A stretch of 64,000 nucleotides of DNA from Bryoerythrophyllum caledonicum (GCA_963971425.1 CAXARX010000001.1:1-64000), one strand, 5' to 3'. Shown: positions 34,247-47,236, counted from the first letter of the stretch. Notes: generated by a model from the letters alone, not told the origin. Made by a program: numbers and translations.

Positions 34247-35454
34247 CCACGCTTCTCCGGAGTCCATTTTGATACAAAAGCGGTGATCACCACTCTTATC
34301 CTTGCTTCGAGTTTCTCCTAGGACTTCCCCGATTTCCAGCGCGATGTCTTTGATGATGCCGCTCAAGTCCTCTGGCACATGCCTAAGCGTCACCTAAGTA
34401 GGTAATTTCATTCTCCTTGCAAAACCTCCTTGATTGTTTGGTTGGTCAAAGTTGTCGCTATATGGGTCGAAGCCTGGTATCCACCTCTGAAAAATGCAAA
34501 TGCCATCGTGTGTTCTGTATGGAGTCAATAACAACATCTTATTGATAGTTTCAGGCTTTTCTGCTTTGAGTAGGAGGAAACCCTTACCTAGGTGTCGTCC
34601 AAGTTTGATATTCTCACCAACTTTCCGTTGCAGCTCTTCGCACCATAGCTGGAGATGGTGTTCTTTGGGGCGACCTCCAAGGAAGAAGGCTATAGAGTTG
34701 AATAGTTGCAAGTACTTCGACTTGTTGCGGATCGCCTTTTGATTGACCGAGATTTCTCTTTTTAGGTCTTTGAGAAGAAAGCCAGCATAGATCCGTTTGT
34801 ATCCAACCGGAAGCTCCTCTCCCGGGGTCGCAATCGTGAGGTGTAGTCCGGTAATTACAGTACGTTGGTCATTTAGTATCTGCTCCATGGAATCGTGCGA
34901 CATTGTCTCCATGGGGGCTGGTACTTGTTGAATTTGGATTCCAGACTCCTCTAGTATGTTGGCGGCCTTCCTTGGCGTGTCTGCGTAAGAGGCCATCTTG
35001 GCAGAGATGGCCTCTTCGTGTCTGTGGTAAGCTCCCCACTTGTGCGGGAAAGGTGTGGTTACCCTCTAGAAGGTATGTTTCCGTACTGAAAATATGGTGC
35101 CCCGCTCTTGTGTGCCAACGTCTGTTTTCTAAGCTTTATGTTTCCTTTCTAAGTCGTGAGAAAACTTAGTGCTACACGTAGAAGAAACCACGTTGCAAAA
35201 CTGCAGTATCTGATTGAGGGGGCATGTTTTGTCCTGCCTTGTCGTGGGTCCTCCTCTACGCTCCTTTCTGCGTCCTCTTGTTCCGTTTTTGTCTTCACTG
35301 TTTGCAGATCACGAAGAGATATGAGTCCTCGTGCCTCCGTTTTGGGCTTCGGCTCCCTTGTGCCGCGCTTGTTTGGTACCTAGTGCAAGCTGAGGCACCG
35401 AGAGGGCCTCCCCGTGTTCCTTTCCCTGCGCCGTCCCTATCCCGTTGATCGAGT
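34247..35454 (-). mobile_element. 5' fragment of an L1-type LINE, ORF1 and leader
   Basis: This is a minus-strand LINE fragment holding the leader (about 35454-34997), most of ORF1 (34996-34394) and a further ORF1 stretch in another frame (34393 to about 34247). The ORF1 protein has a DUF4283-like RNA-binding arrangement: FLGGRPKEHHLQLWCEEL, then LLTPYRTHDGICIFQRWIPG, then VTLRHVPEDLSGI. In plant L1 elements this protein binds the element RNA. No ORF2 follows; the fragment is cut at the edge of the gypsy fossil. A dispersed repeat begins at about 35455. Confidence 0.7.
34394..34996 (-). pseudogene. LINE ORF1 protein (DUF4283-like), N-terminal part
   Basis: A 200-residue frame from ATG 34996 (MASYADTPRKAAN). 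The first 80 or so residues are variable. Residues about 85-185 carry the DUF4283-like fold words (SIAFFLGGRP, VGENIKLGRHLGKGFLLLK, GICIFQRWIPGFDP). The frame closes at 34394, and matching ORF1 sequence continues in another frame (VPEDLSGIIKDIALEIGEVL), so there is a small indel. The family is inferred from its likeness to plant LINE ORF1 proteins and to the inverted ORF1 at 52523-51687, which has the same order of motifs. Confidence 0.65.
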
Positions 35455-37547
35455 TGGAAAATTATGCCATCATTTTGAGTCAAATCACGTAATCCCTATC
35501 GGCAAAGGGTAGAAAAGAACTATATTATTGCTTCCTCAAATTGCATGTATATAAAAATTGGCACAATCAAGTTTATGGAAGTTTTTTGAGTGTCTTCTTG
35601 TGTTACTAAAATTCAACATACATTGCTAAAATCAGAAAATAAGTTGAAATAAAGTCAAACTTATTATGTAGCTCAAATGATACCAAAAGCGCATCCCTTG
35701 TATCTAATAATGAATCATGTCCCTATTCATTTTATTGCATTGTATAGACTTCCAAATATCTAAAGATTTTTAAAACATCTATCCAAGGTTTAAACAACAT
35801 TGCAAAAATGGACAAGGTGTTCTATCAGGCCGGGATGTAGAATCTTTTTTTAATTCTCGCAATTGATTGTGGACAAAGATACTAGATCCATTTATTTATG
35901 TAAAAATAATTGTGTTTTAGTAATGCATCTTCAAAATTTTGTGGATATTAAACTTTTATCAAATCAAATTATAACCTTGTTACAAGTCTTTATATTTTTT
36001 AAGTTTATGGTCAATTTTATAAATTTTGAAAAAAAAATCCTCCATGGTTATCATTGAGAACCAAACAATGCTCAATAATCTGTGATTTATGCACAAGTTA
36101 CTTCTATAGTAACAAGAAAACATTATTTGATTTTGGATTTAGATTTTTTTTTAAAAATTGTATGGGAGGTTTTGAGATTTGTCTATTTATGAAGTGATGA
36201 TGAAAGTGAGACAAAAAGTGCATCAAATTAAGACTTACAAACTTACTTATCATTTATATATGAAGGTTATTAGCACAAAGAAGTTGATGTATTCGTGGCA
36301 ATCAAAGGACTTGAAGGCATGCTTGTTGTTATTCTTTAATTAGAAGATCAATGTATCTTTTATGGTTGGTTGTTGTGAAAACACCAAGTAACTTTAACTC
36401 CTAAAGGATGTAGTGTGCATGTTGGGTACATGTTAAGTTTTAATAGGTTCCTTAAAATAAAAATTTTGATGATTAAGTTTTGAAATGTTTATTGAGAATA
36501 GGAATATTGGTTACCTTTGGGGGATTTGTTAAGTTTATTTTTAGACTTTGTAAGAAAAATGTTTTGGTATTTCAAACATCAAATCTTGGACTTTGGAGTA
36601 GCTTGGCAAGGTATTGATGAATTGAATATTAGTACTATAGTGCTAAATAGTACAATTTTTTTTGAGGCAGATAGCAATGACGGAAAGTTATTGGAAACCC
36701 GGTGCATTGTTTTACATAAAATTCATAGAAATTAAGGATTTTTTTTCTTTCAATTTTTTTCCTCTAATTGAAGAAGGCGTGATGATTTTATCTATTGTTT
36801 GGATTTTATGTTCAACTATTATGTGTTCAACTAACAAATAGAAATTGCTATGCTAAAGAAATGGCCGCTTTGCCTATTCATTGCAAGATCTATTTCTTTA
36901 TCCTAAACCGCTCCATCACTTGTTTTTTTGGGCTTGCAATGACCTAAAGCAATGTAGAACATCCGTACATTGGACTGATGCAAGGATTAGTGGAAAATCA
37001 TGCTATCATTTTGAGTCAAAATACGTTGACTCTGTCTACGCAGAGTAGAAAAAAACTACATTGCATTCTTTAGGTGCATACATTTTACTACTATATGATC
37101 AAATTACTGAGTACATTATTGTAGTACTAAACTTCAAGATCTTACTATTAGTCTATTCGTGAGGTCAAAATATTGAGTATCTTCTTGTAGTGCTAAACTT
37201 CAGGATCCTACATTTGAAAATAGTTTTTTTTTTAACATTAGTCTCATAATATTGCTTCTTAAAGAGGTGTTTTTGAGATGGTTCTCGTAAAACATAGTCA
37301 CGGTCCTTTGAAGGTTATACCTAAATAATATATTATACAACAACCCTTCAATTCATGGCAACCCTTCATTGTAGGGTAGAAATATAGCTTCAAACTACGT
37401 GGCTTACTTTATTAGGTTACAAAACGTAAGACAATTAATTTTGATGTGAAATGAAGGGCAATTGTAGATGATACAATTCAATGTCACGCAATGGTAAGTT
37501 CTCACCAATCAACCATACCCTACATGCCTTTTAGTCTTTGTACATAA
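35455..37547. other. AT-rich region with two copies of a dispersed repeat
   Basis: No gene is recognised. Two copies of a dispersed repeat are present. The first, at about 35455-35560, contains CCATCATTTTGAGTC then AAAGAACTATATTATTGC. The second, at about 36900-37330, contains CTATCATTTTGAGTC then AAACTACATTGCATTC. A third copy lies at about 40600-41000. The rest is AT-rich with no clear structure. Confidence 0.45.
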
Positions 37548-37551
37548 TTAA

Positions 37552-38901
37552 CTCCTGAATTTCTTTGACAATTTCGCACCAAAAACACTTCAAAACTGCT
37601 TGTTTAGGGTAATGAGTGAGGACAAAACAAAAACTTTTATTCCTAGTTTAAATCGTAGGATCCCAATTATGACTCATTAAGTAATTTACATAAAAAATTC
37701 CATAAAGTTTAACCACACAATTGTAATATTATAGTGTTTGAAGTAGAGAAAAGGGTCCATTTTCTTCCTTGTGTTTAGTAGATCAACAGACTTTTACTTC
37801 ACTTGGTGTCAAATTTTAGCACTACACAAGGTCTAAATCCATTTCCATCATGTTAAGGATAATATTAGTTCCTTGTACTCCAATTTTTAGAGGTAGAGAA
37901 AGAGTATAGAATATTCAAAAAAATTGTGCAAAGAGTGGAGGTTCCAAAATTGTCAATTTGCGTTATATTTTTTTGTGAACTTAGTTTGTTTTAGAATGAG
38001 AATCCAAATGGTCGATAAGAAGGTTTACACCTCATAATGCTGCGGAGAAATAAAAAGTAAAAAATATGATGATCTCAAAGTTTTATGTGGAAAAGAAGAA
38101 GTTTTTTTGGTACGTTGCTCAACAAAGTGCAATAATGTGTGAAAATGTTTGACTTGGATTTATGTGCTTTTCTTCACTAAAGACAAGAGATTTCTTTTGA
38201 CAAAATGAAAGAAAATAATATTATTAGCTATTATTGAAAATATTACATTCAATAGAGTGTCCTAGCAAAAGTGTTTGGAGTTGCCCGACGTGCCCGCCTC
38301 TCCCCTTTTGAACTTCAAAACCCTGTAAGTTTTCCACTTAATGTTGGATTTTGGGAAAAAATTGGACCCAAAATTCTAAGAGCCCTAAATTTCAATTGGG
38401 AGTTCCCTAGGGAGTCCTAAAATTGGAGTCCTAAATTTAGGAGTCCTAAAATTGGAGTACAAGGAACTAATATCATGTTTAACATGATGGAAATGGATTT
38501 AGCCCTTGTGTAGTGCAAAAATTTGACACCAAGTGAAGTCAAAGTCTGCTAATCCATGAAATGCAAGGAAGAAAATGGACCCTTTCCTCTAATTCAAACA
38601 CTATGATATTACAATTCGTGAGGTCAAACTTTAAGAATTTTTTTATATAAGTTACTTAACAAGTCTTAATTGAGATCCTACGGATAAAACTAGAACTAAA
38701 AGTTTCTTGAGTCATCCTTACTCATTGCACTAAAAAGAGCAGTTTTGAAGTGTTTTGGTGTGAAGTTGTCAAAGAAATTTAGTTTTTTTTTTTGGCACAA
38801 AAACAAAACGGAGTTTGAATTGCAAAAGAAACCAAGGGAAACAACACAGAAACAAGAGGCCCGCCAAGGCCGGCAGCGCAGAAGGCAAAGAAATTTAGGA
38901 G
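37552..38901. mobile_element. Palindromic copy of the 945-bp TTAA repeat family, with a LINE insertion
   Basis: The left end after TTAA (37548-37551) reads CTCCTGAATTTCTTTG and the right end reads CAAAGAAATTTAGGAG before ATAA (a decayed TTAA). The left part runs in the same direction as the copy at 39591. The right part (about 38455 onward) is the reverse complement of the same family start, so this copy is a head-to-head form. A 103-bp LINE 3' end plus its 13-bp duplication lies inside near the right tip. Confidence 0.6.
38783..38885 (-). mobile_element. 103-bp LINE 3' end with 13-bp target duplication
   Basis: On the minus strand it reads as a LINE 3' end: GGCCTTGGCGGGCCTCTTGT, then TTTGTGCC and an A-run, like the ends at 48764 and 57746. 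It is flanked by perfect 13-bp copies of CAAAGAAATTTAG (38770-38782 and 38886-38898). That is a target-site duplication of a target-primed insertion cut off very near its 3' end. Confidence 0.85.
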
Positions 38902-39000
38902 ATAATTCACAATGGAGAGTATCCAAAAAAAAATTGGAAAATCCAAGAGGTTTATTTAGGTGATACTCATGTAATATCAAGGAGATACCTGTAATGCCCA

Positions 39001-39586
39001 AACTCATGCGAAAGGGGAAAATGATTATTTCGGCAGCTAGAAACAGACCCCAATGTAGGGTATTTGGAAACATGGACGAGGAAGTTCCTTAAAAAAAATG
39101 AAGCAAGTTTGAGGTGCTGGCAGACATCATGAAAGAGCTCGAGAAATGCAAAAGCATGGTACTTTCATTAAAGTTGTGTGGAATGTTTCGTTCTTCTGCC
39201 GCTCACCAAATGAACTGACAGAGAAAGTGTTGAGTTCTGTGACGTCTTGAATGTACAAAACACTATATTATTTTGATTCCATTTCCTTGGGACCAACAGT
39301 GGTTGTGTTTTATGAGAGAATATCAACAACTTAACATTCTGTGCAGTGGTGGGGGCCGGATGCGACACCAGGGTAGTGCACAAGCAAAACACCATATGAA
39401 CTGACAGAAGAAGAAAACAGTCTGTAATATGCTTTCTTGAATATATAAAAGTAGTATATTATTTGTTCTATTATTTGGTCCATCATAGATTACATTTTTT
39501 TGCCAGAGAATGTTCACACCTTATGAGTAAATTGGGTTCATGTGAAACAAAGGCAGAAGAGTTATTCATAAACTTATGGTAGCCCC
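39001..39586. other. No recognised gene
   Basis: AT-rich DNA between two copies of the TTAA repeat family. The phrase CTGACAGA-x2-AAG and an AATATAT-rich part occur twice (about 39215-39260 and 39398-39450), which suggests a weak duplication. No coding frame is supported. Confidence 0.3.
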
Positions 39587-39590
39587 TTAA

Positions 39591-40535
39591 CCCCTAATGT
39601 ACCATGACAGTTTTACACCAAAAACACTTCAAAATTCTTGGATTCTAGTGCATTGAACAAAGAAGGAAACAAAAACTTTGATTTCTAGTTTTGACCGTAG
39701 GATCTCAATTAAGACTTGTTAAGTAATATATAACCAATATTTTCATAAACTTTGACCGCACGGATTGAAAGATTATAGTGTTTGAAGTCAAGCAAATGGC
39801 TCATTTTCTTCCCTGCGTTGAGTGGATCAACAGACTTTGACTTCACTTGGTGTCAAATTTCTGCACGACACAAGGTCTAAATCCATTACCATCTTGTTGA
39901 GCATGATGTTAGTTCCTTATACACCAATTTTTAGAAGTAGAGGATGGGTGTAGCATGTTCAAAACAACTCTGCAAGGAGTGGAGGTTCAAAATTTGCCCA
40001 TTCACACTTTAATTTTTGTGAACTTAATATGTTTTAGATTGATAATCCGAATGGTCGATTAGAAGGTTTACACCACATGTTGTTGTGGAAAAAATGAAAA
40101 GTGAAAAATATAAAGATATCTACGTTTAATGTGGAAAAGAAGAAGTTTTTTTGGTACCTTGCCCGACAATGAGTGACAATGTGTGGAGATGTTTGACTTG
40201 AGTTGGTATGTTGTTTTTCACTAAAGACAAGAACTTTTTTTTGACAATATGAAGGGGAACAATATTACTTGCAAGTATTGAAAATCTCACATTCAATAGA
40301 GTGTCCTAGCAAAAGTTTTTGGAGGTGCCTGAGGTGCCTCCTCTCCCCATTTGAAATTCAAAACCCTATAACTTTTTCATCAAATGTCCAGTTTAGGAAA
40401 AAATTGTTTTCCCACTATGGTCTTGGTAATGCCTTTCTATTGTAAGAATTTCAAAGAGGAATGTTGGAAATTGACAGCATAGGAACCTGACCAAATTTTC
40501 AAAAAGCCCATTTTTGACACTTGGTCCTCTAGGGG
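39591..40535 (+). mobile_element. piggyBac-like non-autonomous repeat, copy A, 945 bp
   Basis: Bounded by TTAA (39587-39590 and 40536-40539), with tips CCCCTAATGTACCA and, reversed, CCCCTAGAGGACCA. It shares its whole length with copies B (57881-58826, inverted) and C (59121-60046, same direction). There is no coding frame, so it is non-autonomous. TTAA target plus CCC tips fit piggyBac; no autonomous partner is in the window. Confidence 0.7.
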
Positions 40536-40599
40536 TTAAGGACCATTTGTACGTGTGGGATACAAATTGATTTTGGGCACGTTCCTAGAAATTTCTTTT

Positions 40600-41000
40600 T
40601 TACATGAACTTTCTCATTGTAAACACCACCATAACTTGTGATTTTGGCGTGCGATGACCTAACACAAGGTAGAACATAGATCCATTGAGTTTATGGCATG
40701 TGTGGTGCAAAATTATGCCATTATCTTGAGTCAAAGTACGTTGGCCTTGTCCAGGCTAGGTGGGAAAAACTATATTGCACTCTTCAAATGCATGTATCTT
40801 ACAATCTCCGCGGTCAAAGTTTTCAAAAAAAATTGGATGTCTTCTTGTAGTAGTTAGTTTGAAGATCCTACAATTGAGAATAATAAACGATCTAATAATA
40901 TCTCATAATATCTAACAATATCTCATCTCAAAGTGGCAATTTTGGTGTGGTTTTGGTGAAGCATAAGGCATGATCCTTTATGGATTAATGTGTGTATATA
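40600..41000 (+). repeat. Dispersed repeat, third copy
   Basis: Matches about 36890-37330 through TTGGCGTGCGATGACCTAAC, TTATCTTGAGTCAAAGTACG and the CATAATAT region near its end. No terminal repeat or duplication was seen. Confidence 0.5.
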
Positions 41001-44000
41001 TCTAACACACCCTCCCCGTTAAAAATAGGTGTGTGCATTAGTTTGTTGTACAACTAATGTTGTTGGTTTTTGAGGCCATTTCAAGGCATATTCAGCATTT
41101 TGGGTGGCACTTGGTTGATACTTGGCTTGTCGGATAATGCGGACCTTGCTTGCAATGAGGAGGAAGTGTGCTTTTTCTTTCAGTGGTTGATTCTTAATAT
41201 GCCTCATCTGATGCCGAGGCATACTTTGGTGGTTCATAGCCTTTTCTTATGTATTTGTACAATTACCTAATATGGTAATATAGTATGATGTGTGTAGAAC
41301 AAATTCACCTTGAAAGGACAAAAAGGCTGGAAAGTTACAAGTTTCTAAGCCTTGAACATCACCAAGGCTCGTGGGAGCTATTTAGAAGTTGTTGAAAACC
41401 TTGAGGGTTAGGTGGGATGGAGAAGGAACAATATTCCGATGGATGACCAAGGAACTAGGTAAAGTTCTTCTCGCGGCTTCATCCACAGAGCCCCGGAGCT
41501 TGAGTCCATGTCATCTATTTTTGTGCTCCAATGATGAATTTAAAGCACTTGGGCTTAAAGATGAATGTGACACATTTTTACCAAGGCTATCACACCTCTA
41601 AGGTTGAGCGCCTTTGAAGTGGAATAGTATTGGGATGTATGACCTCCTAAGAAGTACCGCTTCTTCATCCATTTTGATCCAGATTCAAACTTGTTTATTT
41701 TTTCACTGTTTTTATTAGATAGTCATAGGATTGGCCAAGATTGCCATTATAAATCAAAATTCAAAGCTACACTTTAAAATCCATATAGAATATATGTGTA
41801 TTCTAACTTTTCTTTTGTTTATTCTTGTATGTATTCAAACTAATCTGTGTTTTAAAAACAAGCATCCTTCCATGTATTGGTTTACCTTTGGATATACAAT
41901 CTCATCTTTGAATTTTTGAATTATATCTAGATAAGTTGATATTTAGCTACAATATGGAGTTTATTACCTATGGCTCATGGACAAAAGTTTATTAGCTTCC
42001 ACCGATCAAATTATTGTATGGAGGTCATGTAACAATCTAATGGACATTACACAAGAGCCCACACTCCAAAGCTTGTTGTATTTAAAATTCCTAGTACGTG
42101 GTTGTACTTTTGAGAATTATGGCACTAGAACCCAAAGATTTTTTTAAGAGCATACCAAATATTTTCATGAAATGTGCATAAGAAGACAAGATTTTGGATA
42201 GAAAATAGACACTCTACAAAATTCATCATGAAGAAAGAAAGATTAACCCCAAACTCTTGACAAGAATGAGTCTAATGATTATAGTGTTTGTTCATTCCTA
42301 TTGCTATGCTTTTGTCCATAGGACAAAGGTAAGTGGAGGGGGAACTATTGCCCCCTTGCAACAATAGGCACTTCTAGAGCAAGCAATCACTGAGTAGTAA
42401 CCAATCACCAATAATTGGAAGAAGAGAAGGGTTCTCACATTAACTACCTTGAAGATTGTTGTTTTGTTGTTTGTTGATTTTGTTTTATTGTCTATTGGTT
42501 TGTTGATATTTATATTGGTTTTTATAGCAGATCATGCCATTTTGGAGTAGATGGTTGTTTTCTAGTTGTTATTTGTGTACAAGTATGAACATGGCATGGT
42601 GTATAGCAATGGTATTGATATTTTTGAATGTGTTGCGTATAGAAGAGATGGAGATTTCAAATCTATCTACAAGTGATGTCATAGGTGGTATGTGCGTCGT
42701 AGTTTTGGCACTTTCATGGGTTGTATATGCGTTGCAACTCCAGCCCTATAGTGATGACAATAATAGCATCAAGTTTCCATCTAAGAACCCTAATGTTGGC
42801 TATTTATGGTTGAAACTTCTTTGTAGGGATTAATGGATAGCCTTTGAATAAAGATATTCAAATGATTGGAGAGAGTGCTTGTTTCAATCACTCGACGACA
42901 AATGTATGGATTTTGATTGGTGGTTGAATTGTTGATTGCCATTACAACGGATTGAAGGCTCTTAATTCAAAAACTAGCTTTAGACATCTCTACTATATAC
43001 GTTTTTAGATGGGATAATTCTTAGGATGTTACCTACAAGTGCAATGAATTTCAAAAGTTGAATTATTAGCGATAAAAAAATGGCACTTAGTACTAAGTTT
43101 TGGTTGTAAGTACTAAGTGAGCACAATTGTTAGACTTGGGTTGTGAGCACGTCACTTTAATATTAGAGCTTTTGATTGATTTTCTCAATTTTTGTAGTGA
43201 GAATTTGAAGATGACAAATAGGCTTTCGTTTTAGCATTTAGATTTGTATTCCCTATCAAATTAAACTCACAAGACAAAAAATCTATGTTGGGAAATTTGG
43301 AACCTCCTTCCTTCTCACAATTTTCATGAAAATATCATATCCTTCTTCTTATTAAAATTGGTGTTTTAAAATTAGTGTTATATGTACCATGTTGGTTATA
43401 TTTTGAAAACTTTTAAGGCAAAAAACTAACACAAAGTGTAGTCAAAGTATGATTCTCTTTACGTACAAAACAATTGGTTCTTTCTTCTCACTTCAAATAC
43501 TATATCTTCTAATCCACGAGCCAATGTCTATGGATTCTTTGAGGCATTTTCTTTCAATAGTGTAGAATAAGATTCACAAATGGCTCAAATTTGAAATTGA
43601 ACTTTACTTTTTCCTTGTCCGCTCTATGCACTAAATGGATAATTTTGACACTTTTTTCACAAAAGATAGTTGAGAAATGTTAGGAATTAAGTACCAAGCG
43701 TTCATAAAAAAAATTAATCAATTTTCTTTTATAAAAAATAATCCTTGGTGAGTACAATGTAAAAAAGTGGAAGGTTTGTGGCACCTTCCCTAATAGAGTG
43801 TAGAAACGACTTAGTGCACTTGGCTAAGGTAAAATTGCTTATTTGCTTGTTCTATATATCCATGGAGTACTATACCAAGATACACCATTAGATAATATAA
43901 ACCATGACCTTAATAATCCAAAAAAAATATTAGATTCACATACTTTAATGAAAATTGTTTGCCTCAAATACTCGGAAATAAAATACAGAAGTACCTATCA

Positions 44001-44374
44001 CTTATAAATAATATCATTGCATGCAAATGGAAAATCAATCCCTTCATAGTCATCATGGCTAAGGCAAGAGCAACTATACACATTCCATCTATGATCTTCA
44101 ATAAAAAAAAACTTCAAAATATCTACTAATTATATTAGAAATATATACAAAAATTTGAGCACTTAGAAATATATACAAACCTAGCGTACAATTTTTCATT
44201 TATGCAATGCCCAACCTACTACATACTCTACAATTGTGTAAACAAGTGGGCTAGGTTTTGAACTTAAACTTGTTCTATTAAATAAGGGCCCTCATTGAAC
44301 CAACAAAAGCTCATGGCTTGACAAACAAGAACCTCGTAAAGTACTATTTACATCCCTTTCAAAATCTCAAATGA
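41001..44374. other. Unassigned AT-rich region
   Basis: No recognised gene. A 99-residue plus-strand frame at 42534-42833 has two hydrophobic stretches (CIAMVLIFLNVL and GGMCVVVLALSWVVYAL) but no known match and no supporting signals. Around 43380-43830 there are words related to the 945-bp repeat family, strongly diverged. Confidence 0.3.
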
Positions 44375-44390
44375 ATATCGATCACTATCA

Positions 44391-47236
44391 ATGAAGAAGG
44401 AGCTGGGAAGGGCGGGATCGCCATGTGGATCTCACCTAAGCTCAGCCATCTTGTCACAGAATATGGTCATACCCAAAGCGATAATACGCAGTGGGTTCGA
44501 CTGTCCGGCATCCCTAGAGGCGACTTGGCCATTCTCAACACTTACTGTCCACATTCTCCGAACGAAAGAAGCCAACTTTGGCGAGAGCTGCTCGGCTCCA
44601 TCCCACGCGATTGCAAGTGGATTCTCACAGGTGATTGGAACTTCGTGGAGACACAAAGGGATAAATCAAACCTATGTGAATCATACAGGACAGAAGAAGA
44701 TAAGTAGCTCTTCCAAGAGCTATTGGATGCCTTAGATGTGGAGGATATCTTCCCAAGTAGCAATCGAATCAGGTTTTCTTGGGATAGCAAGCGTCGGGAC
44801 GGAAGGAGGGTGCTAGCAAGACTAGATCGAGCGTACACCTTCCGAGAGTGCAAACCTAGAAGCACGTATGCTTCCTATTGCATCTTAGGGGATTCGGTCC
44901 ACTCCGATCATCTCCCTGTATGGCGTGAAGTATGGCTGGAGGCACAACAACCTCGTCAATCCCACTACACCATGAATGCGTCATGGCTGCAAGAACCGAT
45001 AGTACAATGTAGCATAAGAGACATATGGGCCAGGCATTCTCACCTCTCCTTTTCTGGAAAGATCAGGAGGGCGGTTAAATTCTACAAAACATTTTGCATT
45101 AACAAAGCAAGAGAGAGCAAACAGGAGGAGACTCGGCTAAGGGGAGAACTCGAGGCATCCATATCCGAGCTGCAAGTAGACCCAGGCAACCCTATTGCCC
45201 AAGCCCATCTAGCCTTTGTAACATACCAACTACAAGGCTTAGAGAAAAGAAAGGTGGAGGGGCAGAGGTTGAGAAGTAGGATGAAATGGATGAAGACATG
45301 TGATAGATGCTCAAAGGAGTTCTTCTCCTCCCACAGGTCAAGGTCGTCAGCGTCACACATTATGGAATTGGTAGACAAGGAGGGATGTGTACAGACCTCA
45401 CGAGACGGCCTGGAACACACATGCCAAACCTACTACCAAGAATTATACACCGCGCGGGCCACGCCAGCTGAGACGAGCTTGGGGGAGCAAGAAGTTTTAG
45501 GTTTTCTTCCTGCGAAACTCTCACCCCACATGAAGGCCTCCCTCCAAGAACCGATCACAGAACAAGAGCTACACAAAGCTCTAAAAGACATGAAACGCAG
45601 GAAGTCTCCAGGCCCAGACGGGATTGTTCTGGAATTTTACTGCGCTTTTTGGGACTTGTTGGGGACAGAGTACACACACATGATTCAGGACAATATTAGC
45701 AGAGGCAAGCTTCCCCCCGGAGTTAATCAAGGATTGTTGGCATTAGTGCACAAAGGAGGCATCCGCAGTACCCTTACTAACTGGCGACCGATCTCGCTTC
45801 TCAACTTGGCCTATAAAGTCTATGTGAAGGCCTTACAGCTTTGACTCCAACCCATTTTGATGGAGGTAATTAGCTCAGAACAATCGGCGTTCCTACCGCT
45901 GAGATTCATATTGGATAATTTGATACTCACATATGAAACTATGTCGTGGGCAAAGCACTCGAGCCAATCTCTCCTTTTTTTCAAACTGGACTTTACTAAG
46001 GCGTATGATATGGTCAACTCGAATTTTTTGTTTCATATCCTAGGAGCTTTTGGCTTCTCGACTGAATTCGTGAGGATGGTTTGGCTCCTATTCCAGGACG
46101 CCTCTTCCGCTGTCAAGGTTAACGGGGTCCCTTCGCCGGCATTCGTGATAGGAAGAGGTGTACGCCAAGGTTGTCCCTTGGCACCATACCTCTTTCTTAT
46201 AATCGTTGAGGCACTAAACATCATAGTGCGAATGGAAACAAGAGCTGGCAGGATTAGAGGCATTACGTTACCGGGAGAAGACAGACAGCAAGTCATGGCC
46301 CAATACGCAGATGATACTTCGTTCACGCTACTCGGCCACAAGAACTCGGTCAAGCACCTCGTTCACATTCTGGATGTATTTTGTGTCGCAACCGGTCTGG
46401 TGATCAATTGGAACAAATCCAGTGGGTACTGGCAAGACTGGAGCGGATCGGATCGTCCCCAATAGACAGATCAGTTGGGAATTGCGTGGGCTAACAATAC
46501 CGAAGTTAGCAAGCTACTTGGAGCTCCTTTTGGCATGTCTCTCTCCACACAATTAGTGGATGAGTTTTTGTACAATAGGATTGCCAAGAAGTTGGTAATG
46601 TGGAGTTCAACAAAATTGAACCCCACAGGTAGGAGCATCATCGCGAACCATGTCTTGCTTTCTGCACCACTCTTTTTTCTATTAATCTCGGGAGGTTCGA
46701 AAAAAGGAATATAAAAGGTATGCAGCCTCGTGATGAATTATCTCTCATCAGGTACCATGCGGAGATCAAAAGCGAGAGTCAGTTGGCTCCAGTGCTGCCA
46801 AACTAAAGCGAAAGGGGGACTTAATTTGGTCAACCTGGAAGAAGCCACCACGGCTCTGATGGTAAAGTGGATACTGAAAGCACTCGAGCCAGGGGAGTCT
46901 AATCTCCACATTCTCCTCCGCTTCAAGTTGGTGTTGTATCAACCGTACAAAGGTGGCAGGTGGCCCAACAGTCTGGACTACTTCACCTTACCAAAGCACC
47001 AAATGAAGAAAGGGTCGAAAGTATGGAATCAAGCCTCTACGGCATGGAAACTGATCCTCCCATTCGTGGAGAACGTGCAGCCCACGAACATGGACGAGTT
47101 TCTTAATTGTAGCTTCTGGCACCACCCTGGGATTCACACTGTGGGGTACGGTTTTCTAGACTACGTGCCCTCTCCCTGTATCGGAAAGGGATCAGAAGGT
47201 ACAGAGATGTTTGGTGTCAGGGTGGTAGATTCATGA
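44391..47236 (+). pseudogene. LINE ORF2: endonuclease C-part and reverse transcriptase
   Basis: One frame carries everything here. First is the end of the AP-like endonuclease (ILTGDWNFVE, then DSVHSDHLPVW with the catalytic SDH). A linker follows, then the reverse transcriptase: KSPGPDGI, WRPISLLN, FKLDFTKAYDMV, VRQGCPLAPYLF, QYADDTSF with the catalytic Asp pair intact, and the thumb region. The frame is crossed by TAG 44705-44707, TGA 45842-45844, TAG 46463-46465 and TAA 46712-46714. Compared with the second LINE, the first two are a Gln codon and an Arg codon changed by C to T. The enzyme would nick DNA and copy the element RNA there; this copy cannot make it whole. Confidence 0.92.

Noticed and set aside
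42534-42833. Possible small membrane protein
   Set aside because: Two hydrophobic stretches only; no homology, no conserved neighbour, AT-rich setting. Kept as a note, not a gene.
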